Notes: generated by a model not told the origin, from the sequence alone. Numbered from the stretch's first letter, positions 36,113-46,027 are shown. The stretch is DNA of 64,000 bases from Nocardiopsis quinghaiensis (GCF_008638365.1 NZ_VWVU01000001.1:62001-126000), one strand, 5' to 3'. Numbers and translations: made by a program.

Positions 36113-37761
36113 ACACCACGGAGAAGACCGACGTGCTCATCGTCGGCAGCGGCTTCGGCGGCGCCATCACCGCCTACCACCTCGCGGCCGGAGGCGCCCG
36201 CGTCACCGTCCTCGAACGGGGACCCTGGCTGGAGACCGAGGAGCTCCAGCACGACTTCCTCCTCGGCTCCTCCTACACCAGGGCCTTCGACTTCACCGTG
36301 GGCGACGGCATGAGCGTGCTCGGCGGCAACTGCGTGGGAGGGGGGAGCATGGTGTACTTCGCCGCGCTTCCCCGCGCTCCCCGGTTCGTCTTCGAGCGCA
36401 AGGGCTCGATCGGACGGCGCATGTGGCCGTCCGCCATCACACGGGAGGCACTGGACCCCTGGTACGACCGGGTGGCCGAGGCGATGGGGGTGCGTACCCA
36501 GGACTGGTCCGACGTCAGCTACGCGGGCGGGCTCTGGGGCGCGGCCTGCGACCACTCCGGGCGGACGGCGAACCCGGTGCCCGTCGCCATCGACAAGGAC
36601 GCCTGCGTCAACTGCAACTGGATGATGGCGGGCTGCCGGTTCGAGGCCAAGAAGTCCCTGATGTTCAACTACCTTCCCGCCGCGGTCTCCCACGGGGCGC
36701 GGATCAGGCCCCTGCACGAGGTGCAGAGGCTGGAGCGCACGGACGACGGCGGATACCGGGTCCACTACGACGTCATCGACGAGGACGACTACCGCGTCAC
36801 CACGGACTCGGGCGTGATCGAGGCCAGGATCGTCGTGCTGGCCGCCGGGGCCGGAGCCACGCCCGTGATCCTCAAGCGGTCCGAGAGCGACCTGGGGACC
36901 ATGCCGCACGCGGTGGGGCGCTATTTCTCCGGCAACGGCGAACGCCTCAACACCGCGGTCGTCAACGAGGACCGGGTCCGCGACGTCCTCGGCCTGTCCC
37001 GCGACGAGGAGCGCGCCTACGAGGCCTTCCAGATCGGCAAGGGACCCTGCGTCGCCAACTGGGACAAGCTGGACGGATCGCTCCCGGAGTACTCCCGGTA
37101 CTCGCTGGAGCAGCTCTACTTCCCGCCGGCCCTCGGCACCATCCTCGCCCAGGTCCCCGGAGCGCCCGCGCCGTCGTGGTTCGGCGCGGACAAGAAGGAG
37201 ATGCTGAAGCGCTGGAAGTCGTGGCTGATCGTCTTCACCATGAGCGAGGACGACAACGAGGGGGTCTTCGGCCCGCTCCCGCCCACGGGCAACGCCGTCC
37301 GCCTGTCCCAGCAGATGCTCGGAAGGGGACCGCTCACCTACCGGCCCACGATGAACACCCTCCGCGGCTGGGAGCGCTCGGACGCCGAGGTCAAGGAGAT
37401 CCTGGGCAAGGACGGGATCGCCGACGTCGCCCCCTGGACCAACGACCTGGTCGGTGCCTACACGGTTCACCCCCTGGCCTCGTGCCGTATCGGGGACGAC
37501 CCGCACACCTCCGCCCTGGACGACCGCCACGAGCTCCGGGGCCATCCGGGCGTCTTCGTCACCGATGGGTCGTCGGTCCCCGGCGCCCTCACCGTCAACC
37601 CCGCGATGACCATCGCGGCCCTCGCCGAACGCGCCGTGCCGGGCATCGTCGACGCCGCCCGCGCACGGGGTGTCGACGTCACATACGGCGCTCCCGCCCC
37701 CGACGGCGCCACGTCGGGGCGCGGGGGCGTTCTGGACCCGAGCGGCCAGCGGTCCTCCTGA
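36109..37761 (+). CDS. GMC-family FAD-dependent oxidoreductase (E9-like)
   Basis: A 550-residue flavoprotein. The FAD fold opens with DVLIVGSGFGGAITAYHLA; VLGGNCVGGGSMVY and the C-terminal VFVTDGSSVPGALTVNPAMTIAALAER are GMC/cholesterol-oxidase-like signatures. A cysteine motif CVNCNWMMAGC (C166, C169, C176) is present and resembles the Cys-rich insert of some actinobacterial GMC enzymes. The likely catalytic histidine lies in VHPLASCRIGDD. It would oxidise an alcohol or C-H position on the polyene/enediyne intermediate; this is an inference from the cluster. E9 of C-1027-type clusters is an oxidoreductase in the same relative position. Confidence 0.88.
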   Translation: MNTTEKTDVLIVGSGFGGAITAYHLAAGGARVTVLERGPWLETEELQHDFLLGSSYTRAFDFTVGDGMSVLGGNCVGGGSMVYFAALPRAPRFVFERKGSIGRRMWPSAITREALDPWYDRVAEAMGVRTQDWSDVSYAGGLWGAACDHSGRTANPVPVAIDKDACVNCNWMMAGCRFEAKKSLMFNYLPAAVSHGARIRPLHEVQRLERTDDGGYRVHYDVIDEDDYRVTTDSGVIEARIVVLAAGAGATPVILKRSESDLGTMPHAVGRYFSGNGERLNTAVVNEDRVRDVLGLSRDEERAYEAFQIGKGPCVANWDKLDGSLPEYSRYSLEQLYFPPALGTILAQVPGAPAPSWFGADKKEMLKRWKSWLIVFTMSEDDNEGVFGPLPPTGNAVRLSQQMLGRGPLTYRPTMNTLRGWERSDAEVKEILGKDGIADVAPWTNDLVGAYTVHPLASCRIGDDPHTSALDDRHELRGHPGVFVTDGSSVPGALTVNPAMTIAALAERAVPGIVDAARARGVDVTYGAPAPDGATSGRGGVLDPSGQRSS

Positions 37762-37794
37762 TCAGTGGCCGGTTCTCAAACGGGAGGCGCCCCA

Positions 37795-38784
37795 GTGCTT
37801 TGGATGCTCCTGCGGACGGCCGTGCGTCGGTCGTTGAAGGACGTACGCCATGTCCACCCGGTTCCGCCGCGCCGGGCGCGCGGCGAGGTCGCGACGCTCT
37901 ACCGGCAGGTGGAGCGCGACTTCGGGGTGCTCGCACCACCGGTCGCGCTGCTCTCACCCGCCCCAGAGTGCGCGGCGGCCACTTGGACGGCGCTGCGCGA
38001 ATCACTTCTGGTCCCGGGCCGCACAGCGCGCCCCGACCGGGAGGCGGTGGCGACCGCCGTGTCCCGGGACAACGCCTGCCCCTACTGCGTGGAGGTGCAC
38101 GGCGCGACCCTCGGCTCCCTCGGCCCGGTCGGCGGCGACTCCCGGGTGCGGCTGGGCGCCGACCCCCCGGAGCGCGCCGAACTGGGCGCCGTCGTACTGA
38201 CCTTCCAGCACATCAACCGCCTGGTCAACGTCTTCCTACCCGAATCGCCCCTGCCCGCCTTCGCTCCCGGCTTCGCGCGGAAGTCCTTGCGCCGTGCCAC
38301 GGGGGCGGTCATCGCCGCCCGGTCGGGCCACCCCGTCCCCGGCGCCTCCCTCCCACTGCTGCCCGAGCGAACACGGCGCGGACCCGTACCCGACGACCTG
38401 GGCTGGGCCGCCGGGGACCCCCGGATACTGCGTGCCCTGACCCGTACGGCCGCCACCATCGACGCGGCCGGTGACCGCGCGCTCCCCGACACCGTCCGCG
38501 CCCTGCTCCGCCGCCACCTCCAGGAGCAGGGCACCGGTTCCGCCGGAGTCAGCCGCGCCTGGGTCGAGGAGCCGGTGAGCGAGCTACCCCCGCCCGATCG
38601 CCCCCTCGGCCGCCTGGCCCTGCTCACCGCACGGGCCTCCTACCAGGTCGGCGACGACACGGTCACCGAGTGCCGGAACGCCGGAGCCGACGATCCGACC
38701 CTGGTCCGAGCCGTCTGCTGGGCCGCCATGACCGCTGCCCGCCACGCCACCCGCGCCATGTTGGACGAGGGCCCGACCTCCTGA
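37795..38784 (+). CDS. AhpD/carboxymuconolactone decarboxylase-like protein
   Basis: A 329-residue all-helical protein. The AhpD-core motif is RDNACPYCVEVHGATLG with Cys95 and Cys98, a CxxC that in AhpD-like proteins gives peroxidase or disulfide-reductase activity. About 200 residues follow that include a second helical repeat of similar size. The GTG at 37795 is chosen because GGGAGG precedes it by seven bases; an upstream GTG at 37765 lacks a ribosome site. Follows the GMC gene closely and is probably in the same transcript. A role in peroxide defence, or quenching of by-product H2O2 from the GMC enzyme, is plausible but unproven. Confidence 0.78.
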   Translation: MLWMLLRTAVRRSLKDVRHVHPVPPRRARGEVATLYRQVERDFGVLAPPVALLSPAPECAAATWTALRESLLVPGRTARPDREAVATAVSRDNACPYCVEVHGATLGSLGPVGGDSRVRLGADPPERAELGAVVLTFQHINRLVNVFLPESPLPAFAPGFARKSLRRATGAVIAARSGHPVPGASLPLLPERTRRGPVPDDLGWAAGDPRILRALTRTAATIDAAGDRALPDTVRALLRRHLQEQGTGSAGVSRAWVEEPVSELPPPDRPLGRLALLTARASYQVGDDTVTECRNAGADDPTLVRAVCWAAMTAARHATRAMLDEGPTS

Positions 38785-38822
38785 CCCCGCACACACCACC
38801 GGACAGATGAAAGGACCCAGAC

Positions 38823-39638
38823 GTGAGCACCCTGCCCAACGTCATCACGGAGTTGCCCTCCGTTATCGCCGATCTGAGGGCCGAGGCGGCCGGGATCGAC
38901 GCCTTGGTGGCCGACCTGGACCCCGTCGACTGGACGCGGGAGACCCCGGCCCCCGGATGGACCGTCGCCCACCAGGTGGCCCACCTCTGCTTCGTCTTCC
39001 GGTTGGCCGGAACCGCGGCCTCGGACGCGGAGGCCTTCGCCGCGATGACGGCCAAGGCCAGCGAGGACTTCGACGGGGCCGTCAACGCGGTCCTGACGAC
39101 CTATCCGCTGGAGGACCCCGAGAAACTGCTCGCCCGCTGGCGCGCCGACCGGGACTTCGCCGTGGAGGCCCTCGCCGCCGCCCCCGCCGACCAGCCGGTG
39201 CCCTGGCTCGTACGCCCGATTCCTCCGGGCGTCCTCGCCTGTGCGGGGATGATGGAGGTCCTCGCCCACGGCCAGGACATCGCCGACGCCCTGGGCGTCA
39301 CCCCCGAGCGGACCGACCGCATCGGCAACGTGGTGGGATTCGCGGTACTGACCTGGGATTTCGGCTACCAGTCCCGGGGGCTTACGCCTCCGGCCACGCA
39401 GTTCCGATACGAGCTGACCTCCCCCTCCGGCCAGAAGTGGGAATTCGGCCCCGCCGACGCAGAGCAGCGGATCACGGGAGAGGCCGCCGACTTCTGCCTG
39501 CTGGTGACGCGTCGCCGCCACCGTGACGACCTGGCCGTGAGCGCGGTGGGAGCCGACGCCGACCACTGGCTCGACATCGCCCAGGCATACCGCGGCCCGG
39601 CCGGGGCCGGTCGCCGGCCCGGCCAGTTCACCCGATGA
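38823..39638 (+). CDS. TIGR03084-type (mycothiol-dependent-like, DinB fold) protein
   Basis: A 271-residue protein of the actinobacterial MDMPI/DinB superfamily. WTVAHQVAHLCFVFRLA carries the first metal-site histidines and MMEVLAHGQDIADALG the last; a C-terminal SCP2-like segment (AEQRITGEAADFCLLVTRRRH) follows. Relatives are annotated as metal-binding or mycothiol-dependent enzymes. In a biosynthetic cluster such a protein may handle thiol conjugation or isomerisation, possibly linked to detoxification of a reactive product. Its GTG start has AAAGGA upstream. It is distinct in sequence from the MDMPI-type gene at 4917-5552. Confidence 0.78.
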   Translation: MSTLPNVITELPSVIADLRAEAAGIDALVADLDPVDWTRETPAPGWTVAHQVAHLCFVFRLAGTAASDAEAFAAMTAKASEDFDGAVNAVLTTYPLEDPEKLLARWRADRDFAVEALAAAPADQPVPWLVRPIPPGVLACAGMMEVLAHGQDIADALGVTPERTDRIGNVVGFAVLTWDFGYQSRGLTPPATQFRYELTSPSGQKWEFGPADAEQRITGEAADFCLLVTRRRHRDDLAVSAVGADADHWLDIAQAYRGPAGAGRRPGQFTR

Positions 39639-39663
39639 CCCGCCCCGAAGGATTGGTGCTCTC

Positions 39664-40908
39664 ATGACCTCGACATGTCCCCACGTCCTCGACACCAGCG
39701 GACGTGACCTGCACGGTGAGACGGACCTGCTCCGCTCCCGGGGGGCCGCCACACGCGTGGAGCTTCCCGGTGGTGTCCTGGCTTGGTCGTTGAACAGCCA
39801 CAGCGCGATCAGGAGCGTGCTCACGGACCCCCGGGTGACCAAGAGCGCGCGCGCCCACTGGCCGGCCTTCATCAACGGGGAGATCCCCCCGGACTGGGAG
39901 ATGATCAGCTGGATCGCCATGGACAACATGGTCACCGCATACGGTAAGGACCATGTCCGGTTGCGGAGACTGGTGGGCAAGGCGTTCACACCGCGGCGGA
40001 GCAGGGCCTTCCTCCCCCGGATCGAGGAGCTGACCGAGGAGCTGCTCGCGGGACTCGCCCAGGCGGAGCCGACCGAGGTGGTCGACCTGCGGGAGCGCTT
40101 CGCCTATCCTCTGCCCGCCCGCCTCGTCGCCGACATGATCGGTATGTCCGAGGAGTCACGGGCCGCGACAGCGAAGGTCGTGGACATGATGGTGGACACC
40201 ACCGTCACCCCCGTGCAGGCCCAGGGCATCCTGGAGGGATGGCGCGGTGCCATGTCCGAGCTGATAGCCCGCAAGCGCCGCGAGCCGGGGGAGGACATCA
40301 CCTCCGACCTCATCGCCGCGCAGGACGAGGACGGCTCCAAGCTGAGCGACCAGGAACTCACGGACACGATCTTCGCGATCCTGGGAGCGGGCTCCGAAAC
40401 CACGATCAACTTCTTCGACAACGCCGTCACCGCGCTGCTGTCCCACCCCGACCAGCTGGAGCTGGTCGTCTCAGGCCGGGTCTCCTGGCAGGACGTCGTG
40501 GACGAGACCCTGCGTGTGCAGTCCCCCCTCGCGCACCTGCCCCTGCGCTACGCGGTCGAGGACATCGACCTGGACGGCGTGACCATTCCCAGAGGTGACC
40601 CGATCCTCGTCAACTACAGCGCTGTCGGCAGGGACCCGGAACTGCACGGAGAAGGCGCCGACCGCTTCGACGTGACACGAGAGGACAAGGAGCACCTGTC
40701 CTTCGGAGTCGGCCCCCATTACTGCCTGGGGGCCGGAGTGGCGAGGCTGGTCGCCGAGACCGGCCTGTCCCGGCTCTTCACCCGGTTCCCCGGGCTTTCC
40801 CTGGCAGCGCCCTCCGAGGGCCTGGAACCGCTCCCGACCTTCATCATGAACGGTCACCGGCGTCTCCCCGTTCGGCTCGGACGGGCGTTCGCTCCCCAGG
40901 GCGCCTGA
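39664..40908 (+). CDS. cytochrome P450 (second)
   Basis: A 414-residue class I bacterial P450 of CYP105/CYP107 appearance. The I helix is AILGAGSETTINFF (Ser in place of the more usual His before Glu), the ExxR motif is DETLRVQSP, and the heme loop is FGVGPHYCLGAG with Cys354; His replaces the usual Arg or Gln two residues before Cys. Such enzymes hydroxylate or epoxidise secondary metabolites. It follows the TIGR03084-type gene after 25 bases and ends at a strong hairpin, marking the end of the operon. Confidence 0.9.
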   Translation: MTSTCPHVLDTSGRDLHGETDLLRSRGAATRVELPGGVLAWSLNSHSAIRSVLTDPRVTKSARAHWPAFINGEIPPDWEMISWIAMDNMVTAYGKDHVRLRRLVGKAFTPRRSRAFLPRIEELTEELLAGLAQAEPTEVVDLRERFAYPLPARLVADMIGMSEESRAATAKVVDMMVDTTVTPVQAQGILEGWRGAMSELIARKRREPGEDITSDLIAAQDEDGSKLSDQELTDTIFAILGAGSETTINFFDNAVTALLSHPDQLELVVSGRVSWQDVVDETLRVQSPLAHLPLRYAVEDIDLDGVTIPRGDPILVNYSAVGRDPELHGEGADRFDVTREDKEHLSFGVGPHYCLGAGVARLVAETGLSRLFTRFPGLSLAAPSEGLEPLPTFIMNGHRRLPVRLGRAFAPQGA

Positions 40909-40922
40909 GGCCGGGAACCACG

Positions 40923-40955
40923 AGAGGGTGGGGACAGGATCTGTCCCCACCCTCT
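40923..40955. terminator. bidirectional hairpin after P450 operon
   Basis: Perfect 15-bp inverted repeat agagggtggggacag / ctgtccccaccctct with a GAT loop between convergent genes. A short TT follows on the plus strand. Confidence 0.85.
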
Positions 40956-40985
40956 TCGCCGTGGGCGCCGGCCGGCGCCCACGCC

Positions 40986-41402
40986 TCAGCCGCGCGGGCT
41001 GTTCTGGTAGGCCGCGAGGCGCCACTGCCCGTCCTCGCGAGCGACGACCCACGTGGCGCGGATGGCCCGTTCGTCCGAGACCTCGGTCTCACCGGGGGCC
41101 AGGATGCCGCCCTGGGTGACGACGACCGCGACGTCGGGACTCAGGAAGCGAAGGTCCAGGGGGGTTCCCGTGACCCGCGTGCTCTTGTAGGGGCCCGCGA
41201 AGGCTGTCTCCATGAAGGCCCTGACCTCCTGCCGTCCCTTCCGGTAGACGCCCGGGAGGACCATGGTGCCGTCCTGGGCGAAGACCTCGGCGAAGGCACG
41301 TGCGTCGTTTTCCTCCCAGGCGGCTACGATGCGCCCGGGAACGGCGGCGACGGCCGCCTGGTCCTTTTCGTCGGGGGTGGTGTGTGTCGTCCGCGTGTTC
41401 AT
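40986..41402 (-). CDS. SgcJ/EcaC-family SnoaL-like protein
   Basis: A 138-residue cystatin-like (NTF2/SnoaL) protein: [31 protein letters not shown], the [14 protein letters not shown] segment and [12 protein letters not shown] match the SgcJ/EcaC family. SgcJ and its homologues occur in nine-membered enediyne clusters, where they are thought to act early on the nascent polyketide. Broader family members include polyketide cyclases and hydroxylases. Its presence strengthens the enediyne assignment, although the family also occurs outside enediyne clusters. Start ATG preceded by AGGGAGAG. Lies downstream of the flavoprotein gene with a 46-base gap, probably in the same transcript. Confidence 0.85.
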   Translation of the reverse strand: MNTRTTHTTPDEKDQAAVAAVPGRIVAAWEENDARAFAEVFAQDGTMVLPGVYRKGRQEVRAFMETAFAGPYKSTRVTGTPLDLRFLSPDVAVVVTQGGILAPGETEVSDERAIRATWVVAREDGQWRLAAYQNSPRG

Positions 41403-41448
41403 AGCTCTCTCCCTGTCGTTGTCGCTCGCCGTGGACGGCGCTGGGGTC

Positions 41449-42636
41449 TCACACGTAGAGGGTGTTGGGTTCCAGGCCGCACAGGACCCTCCCGTACAGC
41501 TCGTTGTTGGTGTCGGGATTCATCAGGGCGTGCAGGTTTACGGCGTGGAGGTCACGCCGGAACCGCTGGATCGGCACGGTGGAGTACACCGACGACCCAC
41601 CGCTGGCAGACGCGAGCAGGTCGACGGCCTCCCTGGCCGATCGGCAGGCCGCTCCAAGGTCGGCCCGGCACCTGGCCCTCTCCTCCAGGGACCAGGCGGA
41701 GCCGTCGAGTCCCTTGGCGTCGACGGTTCCGGCCAGGCGCAGGGCGTGGAACCCGGCGGCGTCGGCGAGAGTCGCGGCCTCGGCCACCCGGACATGGGTC
41801 AGCGGGGCCTCGCTCTGCTGCTCATAGGAGGTGTAGGTGATCTTTCGGCCCGGGAGACGCTCCAGGAACGCCTCTCTGGCGCCCAAGGCCATGCCGGCCG
41901 TGCAACCTACGGAGGAGGCCGCGGCCACGGGCAGCAGGGGGACCCGGTAGGCGGCGGAGCCGGCCGAGGCCGCGGAGGCGGAGCGACCGGACATGACGTG
42001 CCCCAGGGGGAGGACGCGTACCTGCGGGACGAAGACGTCCTCGGCCACGGTCGCAACGCTTCCACTGCCGCGCAGACCCGACGTGTGCCAGTCATCCACG
42101 ATTCGCAGGTCCGACATCGGCACGAGCGCCACGACCGGTTCCGGCTCACCGCCGTCCGCGCCGGGAACGACCACGATGATCTCCTGCCAGTGGGCGTGCG
42201 GCGCACCGCTGATGAAGCCCCAGCGGCCGTTGACGCGGATGCCGCCGTCCACGGGGACACCGGTGCCGCCAGGGCTCAAGGTGCCGCACACGCGGACGTC
42301 GGGGGTGGAGAACACCTCCTCCTGGACCTCGTCGGGGAACTGGCAGACCATCCAGGTCGGGATCCAGTAGACGGACGCCGTCCACGCGGCCGCGCCGTCT
42401 CCCCGACCCAGTTCCGTGGCGACCCGGACCAGTGACTCACAGTTCGCCTCCCGGCCCCCGAAGCGCTCGGGTACACGTAGGCGGAAGACCCCGGACTCGG
42501 CCAGGGCGTCGATCACCTCACCGTGCAGGCGCCTGTTCTCCTCACCCCAGGCGGCGTGCTGACGCAGAACGGGAACGGTGTCCGCCGCCCTGCGGACAAC
42601 CTCGTCTGTACCGGGAACCGTGGTTCTCATCGTCAT
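41449..42636 (-). CDS. acyl-CoA-dehydrogenase-fold flavin monooxygenase
   Basis: A 395-residue protein with the acyl-CoA dehydrogenase fold but the sequence character of two-component class D monooxygenases (HsaA, ActVA-ORF5, DszC types): [52 protein letters not shown], and [26 protein letters not shown]. No acyl-CoA dehydrogenase catalytic glutamate is evident. These enzymes use reduced flavin from a separate reductase, which could be the E6-type protein at 27320-27841, to hydroxylate aromatic or polyketide substrates. ATG at 42636 is preferred with GGAGGG upstream. Divergent from the HpaB-like gene. Confidence 0.85.
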   Translation of the reverse strand: MTMRTTVPGTDEVVRRAADTVPVLRQHAAWGEENRRLHGEVIDALAESGVFRLRVPERFGGREANCESLVRVATELGRGDGAAAWTASVYWIPTWMVCQFPDEVQEEVFSTPDVRVCGTLSPGGTGVPVDGGIRVNGRWGFISGAPHAHWQEIIVVVPGADGGEPEPVVALVPMSDLRIVDDWHTSGLRGSGSVATVAEDVFVPQVRVLPLGHVMSGRSASAASAGSAAYRVPLLPVAAASSVGCTAGMALGAREAFLERLPGRKITYTSYEQQSEAPLTHVRVAEAATLADAAGFHALRLAGTVDAKGLDGSAWSLEERARCRADLGAACRSAREAVDLLASASGGSSVYSTVPIQRFRRDLHAVNLHALMNPDTNNELYGRVLCGLEPNTLYV

Positions 42637-42903
42637 CCGCGTACCCTCCGAAGCCGCGTAAAAAGCTGTCATCACACTTGTGAGACAGTCGCACACAGAA
42701 TCCTGTGCGGCACCTTCTTGATTGCGCGAAAATTTCCCTGTGAATCACCCGGTCGGATGCGCCTCCAAGCCTGTGGGAGATATGAAGGCCTTCTCATATC
42801 TTCCGCAGTCATCAGCAGCGCATTTTTGGAGAAGTTTCCAATGCCTATTGTGCGATGATGCCATGGAAATGTTCTGGTTATCTGGTGGAGAAGAGGGGGT
42901 CTG
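42637..42903. promoter_or_regulatory. AT-rich divergent promoter region
   Basis: A 267-base spacer between the two divergent flavin monooxygenase genes, noticeably lower in GC than flanking coding sequence. It must carry both promoters. Runs such as gaaaatttccctgtgaatc and cttctcatatcttccgcag are visible, but I cannot define boxes or operators with confidence. Confidence 0.5.
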
Positions 42904-44487
42904 GTGGGAGAACAGCGGGAGACCACAGGCGCGGCGACCGAAGGAAAGCCGAAGACGCGTCCTCTCACGGGGGAGGAGTACGTCGACAGCCTCCGGGACG
43001 ACCGCGAGGTGTACCTGCTGGGCGAGAGGGTCAAGGACGTGACCCGGCACCCCGCGTTCCACAACCCGGTTCGGATGACGGCCCGTCTCTACGACGCCCT
43101 GCACGACCCGGCGAGGAACGGTGACCTCGTCGTCCCCACCGACAGCGGAGGCGACGGCTACACCCACGCTTTCTTCACCACGCCCCGCAGCGCAGACGAC
43201 CTCGTCGCCTCCCAGCGGGCGATCACGGCGTGGTCGCGGATGAGCTACGGCTGGATGGGGCGTAGTCCGGACTACAAAGCGGCCTTCCTCGGTACCCTGG
43301 GCGCCAACGCACAGTTCTACGAGCCCTTTTCGGATAACGCGCGTCGCTGGTACCGGGAATCACAGGAGAAAGTCCTGTTCTGGAACCACGCGATCGTCCA
43401 TCCCCCCGTGGACCGGAACCGATCCCCCGACGAGGTCCGTGACGTCTTCGTCCACGTCGAGAAGGAGACCGACGCGGGGCTGGTCGTCAGCGGCGCGAAG
43501 GTCGTCGCCACCGGTTCGGCCCTCGCGCACTACAACTTCGTCGCCCACTACGGCATCCCGGTCAAGGACAAGAGCTTCGCCCTGGTGGCCACGATCCCCA
43601 TGGACGCGCCCGGGGCGAAGCTCATATGCAGGCCCTCCTACACCGCCGCGGCCGCGGTCATGGGCAGTCCGTTCGATCATCCGCTCTCGTCACGCCTTGA
43701 CGAGAACGACACCATCCTGGTGCTGGACCGGGTGCTGGTCCCGTGGGAGAACGTGTTCATCTACGGCAACCTCGGCAAGGCACAGCTTTTCACCGGTCGC
43801 TCGGGGTTCGTGGAGCGCTTCACGTTCCACGGCTCCACCCGGTTGGCGGTCAAGCTCGAATTCCTCGCCGGTCTGCTGGCCCGGGCCCTGGAGATCACCG
43901 GGACGGCGGACTACCGGGGCGTGCGTGCCAGGCTCGGTGAGGTCCTGGCGTGGCGCAACCTCTTCCGGGGCCTGTCCGACGCGGCGGCGCGCACTCCCGT
44001 TCCCTGGCAGGACGGAGCCGTGCTGCCCAATCCCGACTACGGACTGGCGTACCGGTGGTTCATGCAGATCGGCTACCCCCGGGTCAGGGAGATCATTCAG
44101 CAGGATGTCGCCAGCGGCCTCATCTACGTCAACTCCGGAGTCGAGGACTTCCGCAACGAGGAGCTGCGGCCCTACCTGGACCGTTTTCTGCGTGGCTCCG
44201 ACGGCTCGGACGCCGTGGAGCGCGTCAAGGTCATGAAGCTCCTGTGGGACGCGGTCGGCACCGAGTTCGGCGGGCGGCACGAACTGTACGAGCGCAACTA
44301 CGCGGGCAACCACGAGAACACGAGGATCGAACTGCTGGCCGCCCAGACCGCGGACGGACGTGTCGACGGCTACAAGCAGTTCGTGGGTCAGTGCCTGGAC
44401 GAGTACGGGCTGGACGGTTGGCACGTCGACGACCTGGAGGCGTACGAGAACCTGTCACGGGCGCGCGATGACATGTTGAACGAGTGA
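42904..44487 (+). CDS. HpaB/SgcC-type FADH2-dependent hydroxylase
   Basis: A 527-residue member of the 4-hydroxyphenylacetate 3-monooxygenase large-component family. [81 protein letters not shown] and [15 protein letters not shown] are family hallmarks. SgcC in C-1027 biosynthesis hydroxylates a PCP-bound beta-tyrosine; this protein may hydroxylate a phenolic building block, free or carried by the PCP at 55301-57172. It needs reduced flavin, for which the reductase at 27320-27841 is the best candidate. Starts at GTG after GAGGGGG. First gene of a run of plus-strand genes. Confidence 0.9.
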   Translation: MGEQRETTGAATEGKPKTRPLTGEEYVDSLRDDREVYLLGERVKDVTRHPAFHNPVRMTARLYDALHDPARNGDLVVPTDSGGDGYTHAFFTTPRSADDLVASQRAITAWSRMSYGWMGRSPDYKAAFLGTLGANAQFYEPFSDNARRWYRESQEKVLFWNHAIVHPPVDRNRSPDEVRDVFVHVEKETDAGLVVSGAKVVATGSALAHYNFVAHYGIPVKDKSFALVATIPMDAPGAKLICRPSYTAAAAVMGSPFDHPLSSRLDENDTILVLDRVLVPWENVFIYGNLGKAQLFTGRSGFVERFTFHGSTRLAVKLEFLAGLLARALEITGTADYRGVRARLGEVLAWRNLFRGLSDAAARTPVPWQDGAVLPNPDYGLAYRWFMQIGYPRVREIIQQDVASGLIYVNSGVEDFRNEELRPYLDRFLRGSDGSDAVERVKVMKLLWDAVGTEFGGRHELYERNYAGNHENTRIELLAAQTADGRVDGYKQFVGQCLDEYGLDGWHVDDLEAYENLSRARDDMLNE

Positions 44488-44542
44488 AGCGGCCGTGCGG
44501 CACCGTACGGCCTCATCCGCCTACAAAGAAGAGGCACATCAT

Positions 44543-45391
44543 ATGCGTGACGATCACCCCGGAGCCTCGGATAGCGCTCCGCTCAGCGAGGAAACCGACG
44601 CATACTACGACATATCCAACCAGATCCTGCGCGAGTTGTGGGGCGAGAACTTCCACCACGGGTACTGGACCTCGGAGGAGGACGACAGCTCCAACCAGGT
44701 CGCCACGGACCGTATGACAGACGAACTGATCGCCCGCTCCGGTGTGGGAGAGGGCGGGCGCCTGCTGGATGTGGGCTGCGGGGTGGGCCTGCCCGCGCTG
44801 CGTCTCGCGGAGAGGACGGGCGCCCATGTCGTCGGGGTCTCCAACAACGAGGAGCAGGTCTTCGACGCACGGGGGCGAGCGGAAGAGGCCGGGATGTCCG
44901 ACCGCGTCCTGTTCGAGCTCGGGGACGGTGCCGACCTGGAGTTCCCCGACTCCTCGTTCGACACCGTGTGGGCCTTCGAGTCACTGATGCACATGGAACG
45001 CGGACGGGCCCTCGCCGAGATCGTGCGCGTGCTCCGCCCGGGCGGACGCCTGGTGGCTACGGACCTGCTCAGGGCGGGGCCGATGAGCCCCGCCGACGAG
45101 GAGCTCGTGCGCGCGCACCTGGAAGCGATGTCCGCGGGTCCGCTGCTGGACCTCGACGGTTACCGCGGGCTCCTGGTGGGGAGCGGTCTGGAAGTCGTCG
45201 AGCTTCTCGACATCACCCCGAACACCAAGCGCACTCCCCGCAGGATCATCGACGCCGTCGACGAGCGCCACGACGAGCTGGTCGAACGCTTCGGCCCCCA
45301 GGTGGCCCCCCTCCTGGAGGTCTTCAAGGCGCCCGTCGGACTGGTCGAGGAGTTCGGTTACCTGCTGGCCCACGCGGTGAAGCCGACCTGA
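44543..45391 (+). CDS. SAM-dependent methyltransferase 1
   Basis: A 282-residue class I methyltransferase. N-terminal YYDISNQILRELWGENFHHGYW, SAM motif I LLDVGCGVGLPALRLAE, and the post-motifs VWAFESLMHMERGRALAE and VLRPGGRLVATDLL match the RebM/erythromycin- and rifamycin-type O-methyltransferase group, which methylate hydroxyls on sugars or polyketides. Some relatives are C-methyltransferases, so the acceptor atom is not certain. The ATG at 44543 has AGAAGAGG upstream. It follows the HpaB-like gene by 55 bases, consistent with O-methylation of a newly introduced hydroxyl. Confidence 0.88.
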   Translation: MRDDHPGASDSAPLSEETDAYYDISNQILRELWGENFHHGYWTSEEDDSSNQVATDRMTDELIARSGVGEGGRLLDVGCGVGLPALRLAERTGAHVVGVSNNEEQVFDARGRAEEAGMSDRVLFELGDGADLEFPDSSFDTVWAFESLMHMERGRALAEIVRVLRPGGRLVATDLLRAGPMSPADEELVRAHLEAMSAGPLLDLDGYRGLLVGSGLEVVELLDITPNTKRTPRRIIDAVDERHDELVERFGPQVAPLLEVFKAPVGLVEEFGYLLAHAVKPT

Positions 45392-45394
45392 GCC

Positions 45395-45425
45395 GGGTGC
45401 GCCGGGGGGCCGCCCCGGCGCACCC
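45395..45425. terminator. hairpin between convergent genes
   Basis: Perfect 13-bp inverted repeat gggtgcgccgggg / ccccggcgcaccc with a 5-base loop, directly after the methyltransferase stop codon and before the end of the RibD-C gene. Confidence 0.8.
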
Positions 45426-45430
45426 CCCAG

Positions 45431-45985
45431 TTACTCCGTGGGAGCGGCGGGGACGTAGGTCAGGACGGTCACCCCCGACTCGAAGGTCGTGGTTCCCGTG
45501 AGGGACAGCACGCTCTGACTCACCTCCCCCTCGAACAGCCGCTTGCCCTTCCCCACCACGGTCGGATGCACCCAGACCCGGTACTCGTCACCGAGTCCGT
45601 GGCTGAGCAGGGTGTTGGCGAGCGTTCCGCTGCCGTAGACGAGGATGTCCCCGTCGACCTTCTCCTTCAGTTCGGCGATGCCGCTGACGGCGTCACCGCC
45701 GATGACGGCGCTGTTGTTCCACTCCGGGTTCTCCAGTGTCGTGGAGACCACGTACTTGGGCAGCTTGTTCATCGTCGCGGAGAACTCGTCCTCGTCACCG
45801 CGGGAGGGCCACGCTCCCGCGAACCCCTCGTAGGTCACCCTGCCGAGGAGAAGGGCCGAGACCGAGAACAGCTGCTCGTTGGAGAACTTGCGCATGTCCT
45901 CGCTCCAGAACGGCAGCTGCCACTCGTGCGGGGACTCGATGACACCGTCGACGGTGACCCACGGCGAAACGATGATCTTGCCCAT
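45431..45985 (-). CDS. dihydrofolate reductase family (RibD C-terminal) protein
   Basis: A 184-residue stand-alone RibD-C/DHFR-fold protein: MGKIIVSPWVTVDGVIESPHEWQLPFWSEDM, LLLGRVTYEGFAGAW, KYVVSTTLENPEWNNSAV and ILVYGSGTLANTLLSHGLGDEYRVWVHPTVVGKG. Such proteins bind NADPH and reduce unknown small molecules; most are uncharacterised. It is a minus-strand gene between two methyltransferase genes and, with the next gene, looks like general metabolism rather than a pathway step. In many actinomycetes similar genes accompany YCII-domain genes, as here. Confidence 0.85.
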   Translation of the reverse strand: MGKIIVSPWVTVDGVIESPHEWQLPFWSEDMRKFSNEQLFSVSALLLGRVTYEGFAGAWPSRGDEDEFSATMNKLPKYVVSTTLENPEWNNSAVIGGDAVSGIAELKEKVDGDILVYGSGTLANTLLSHGLGDEYRVWVHPTVVGKGKRLFEGEVSQSVLSLTGTTTFESGVTVLTYVPAAPTE

Positions 45986-46027
45986 GATGCTTCTTCCTTC
46001 GTTCCTGTGCTCGTCCTGTTACCCGGG

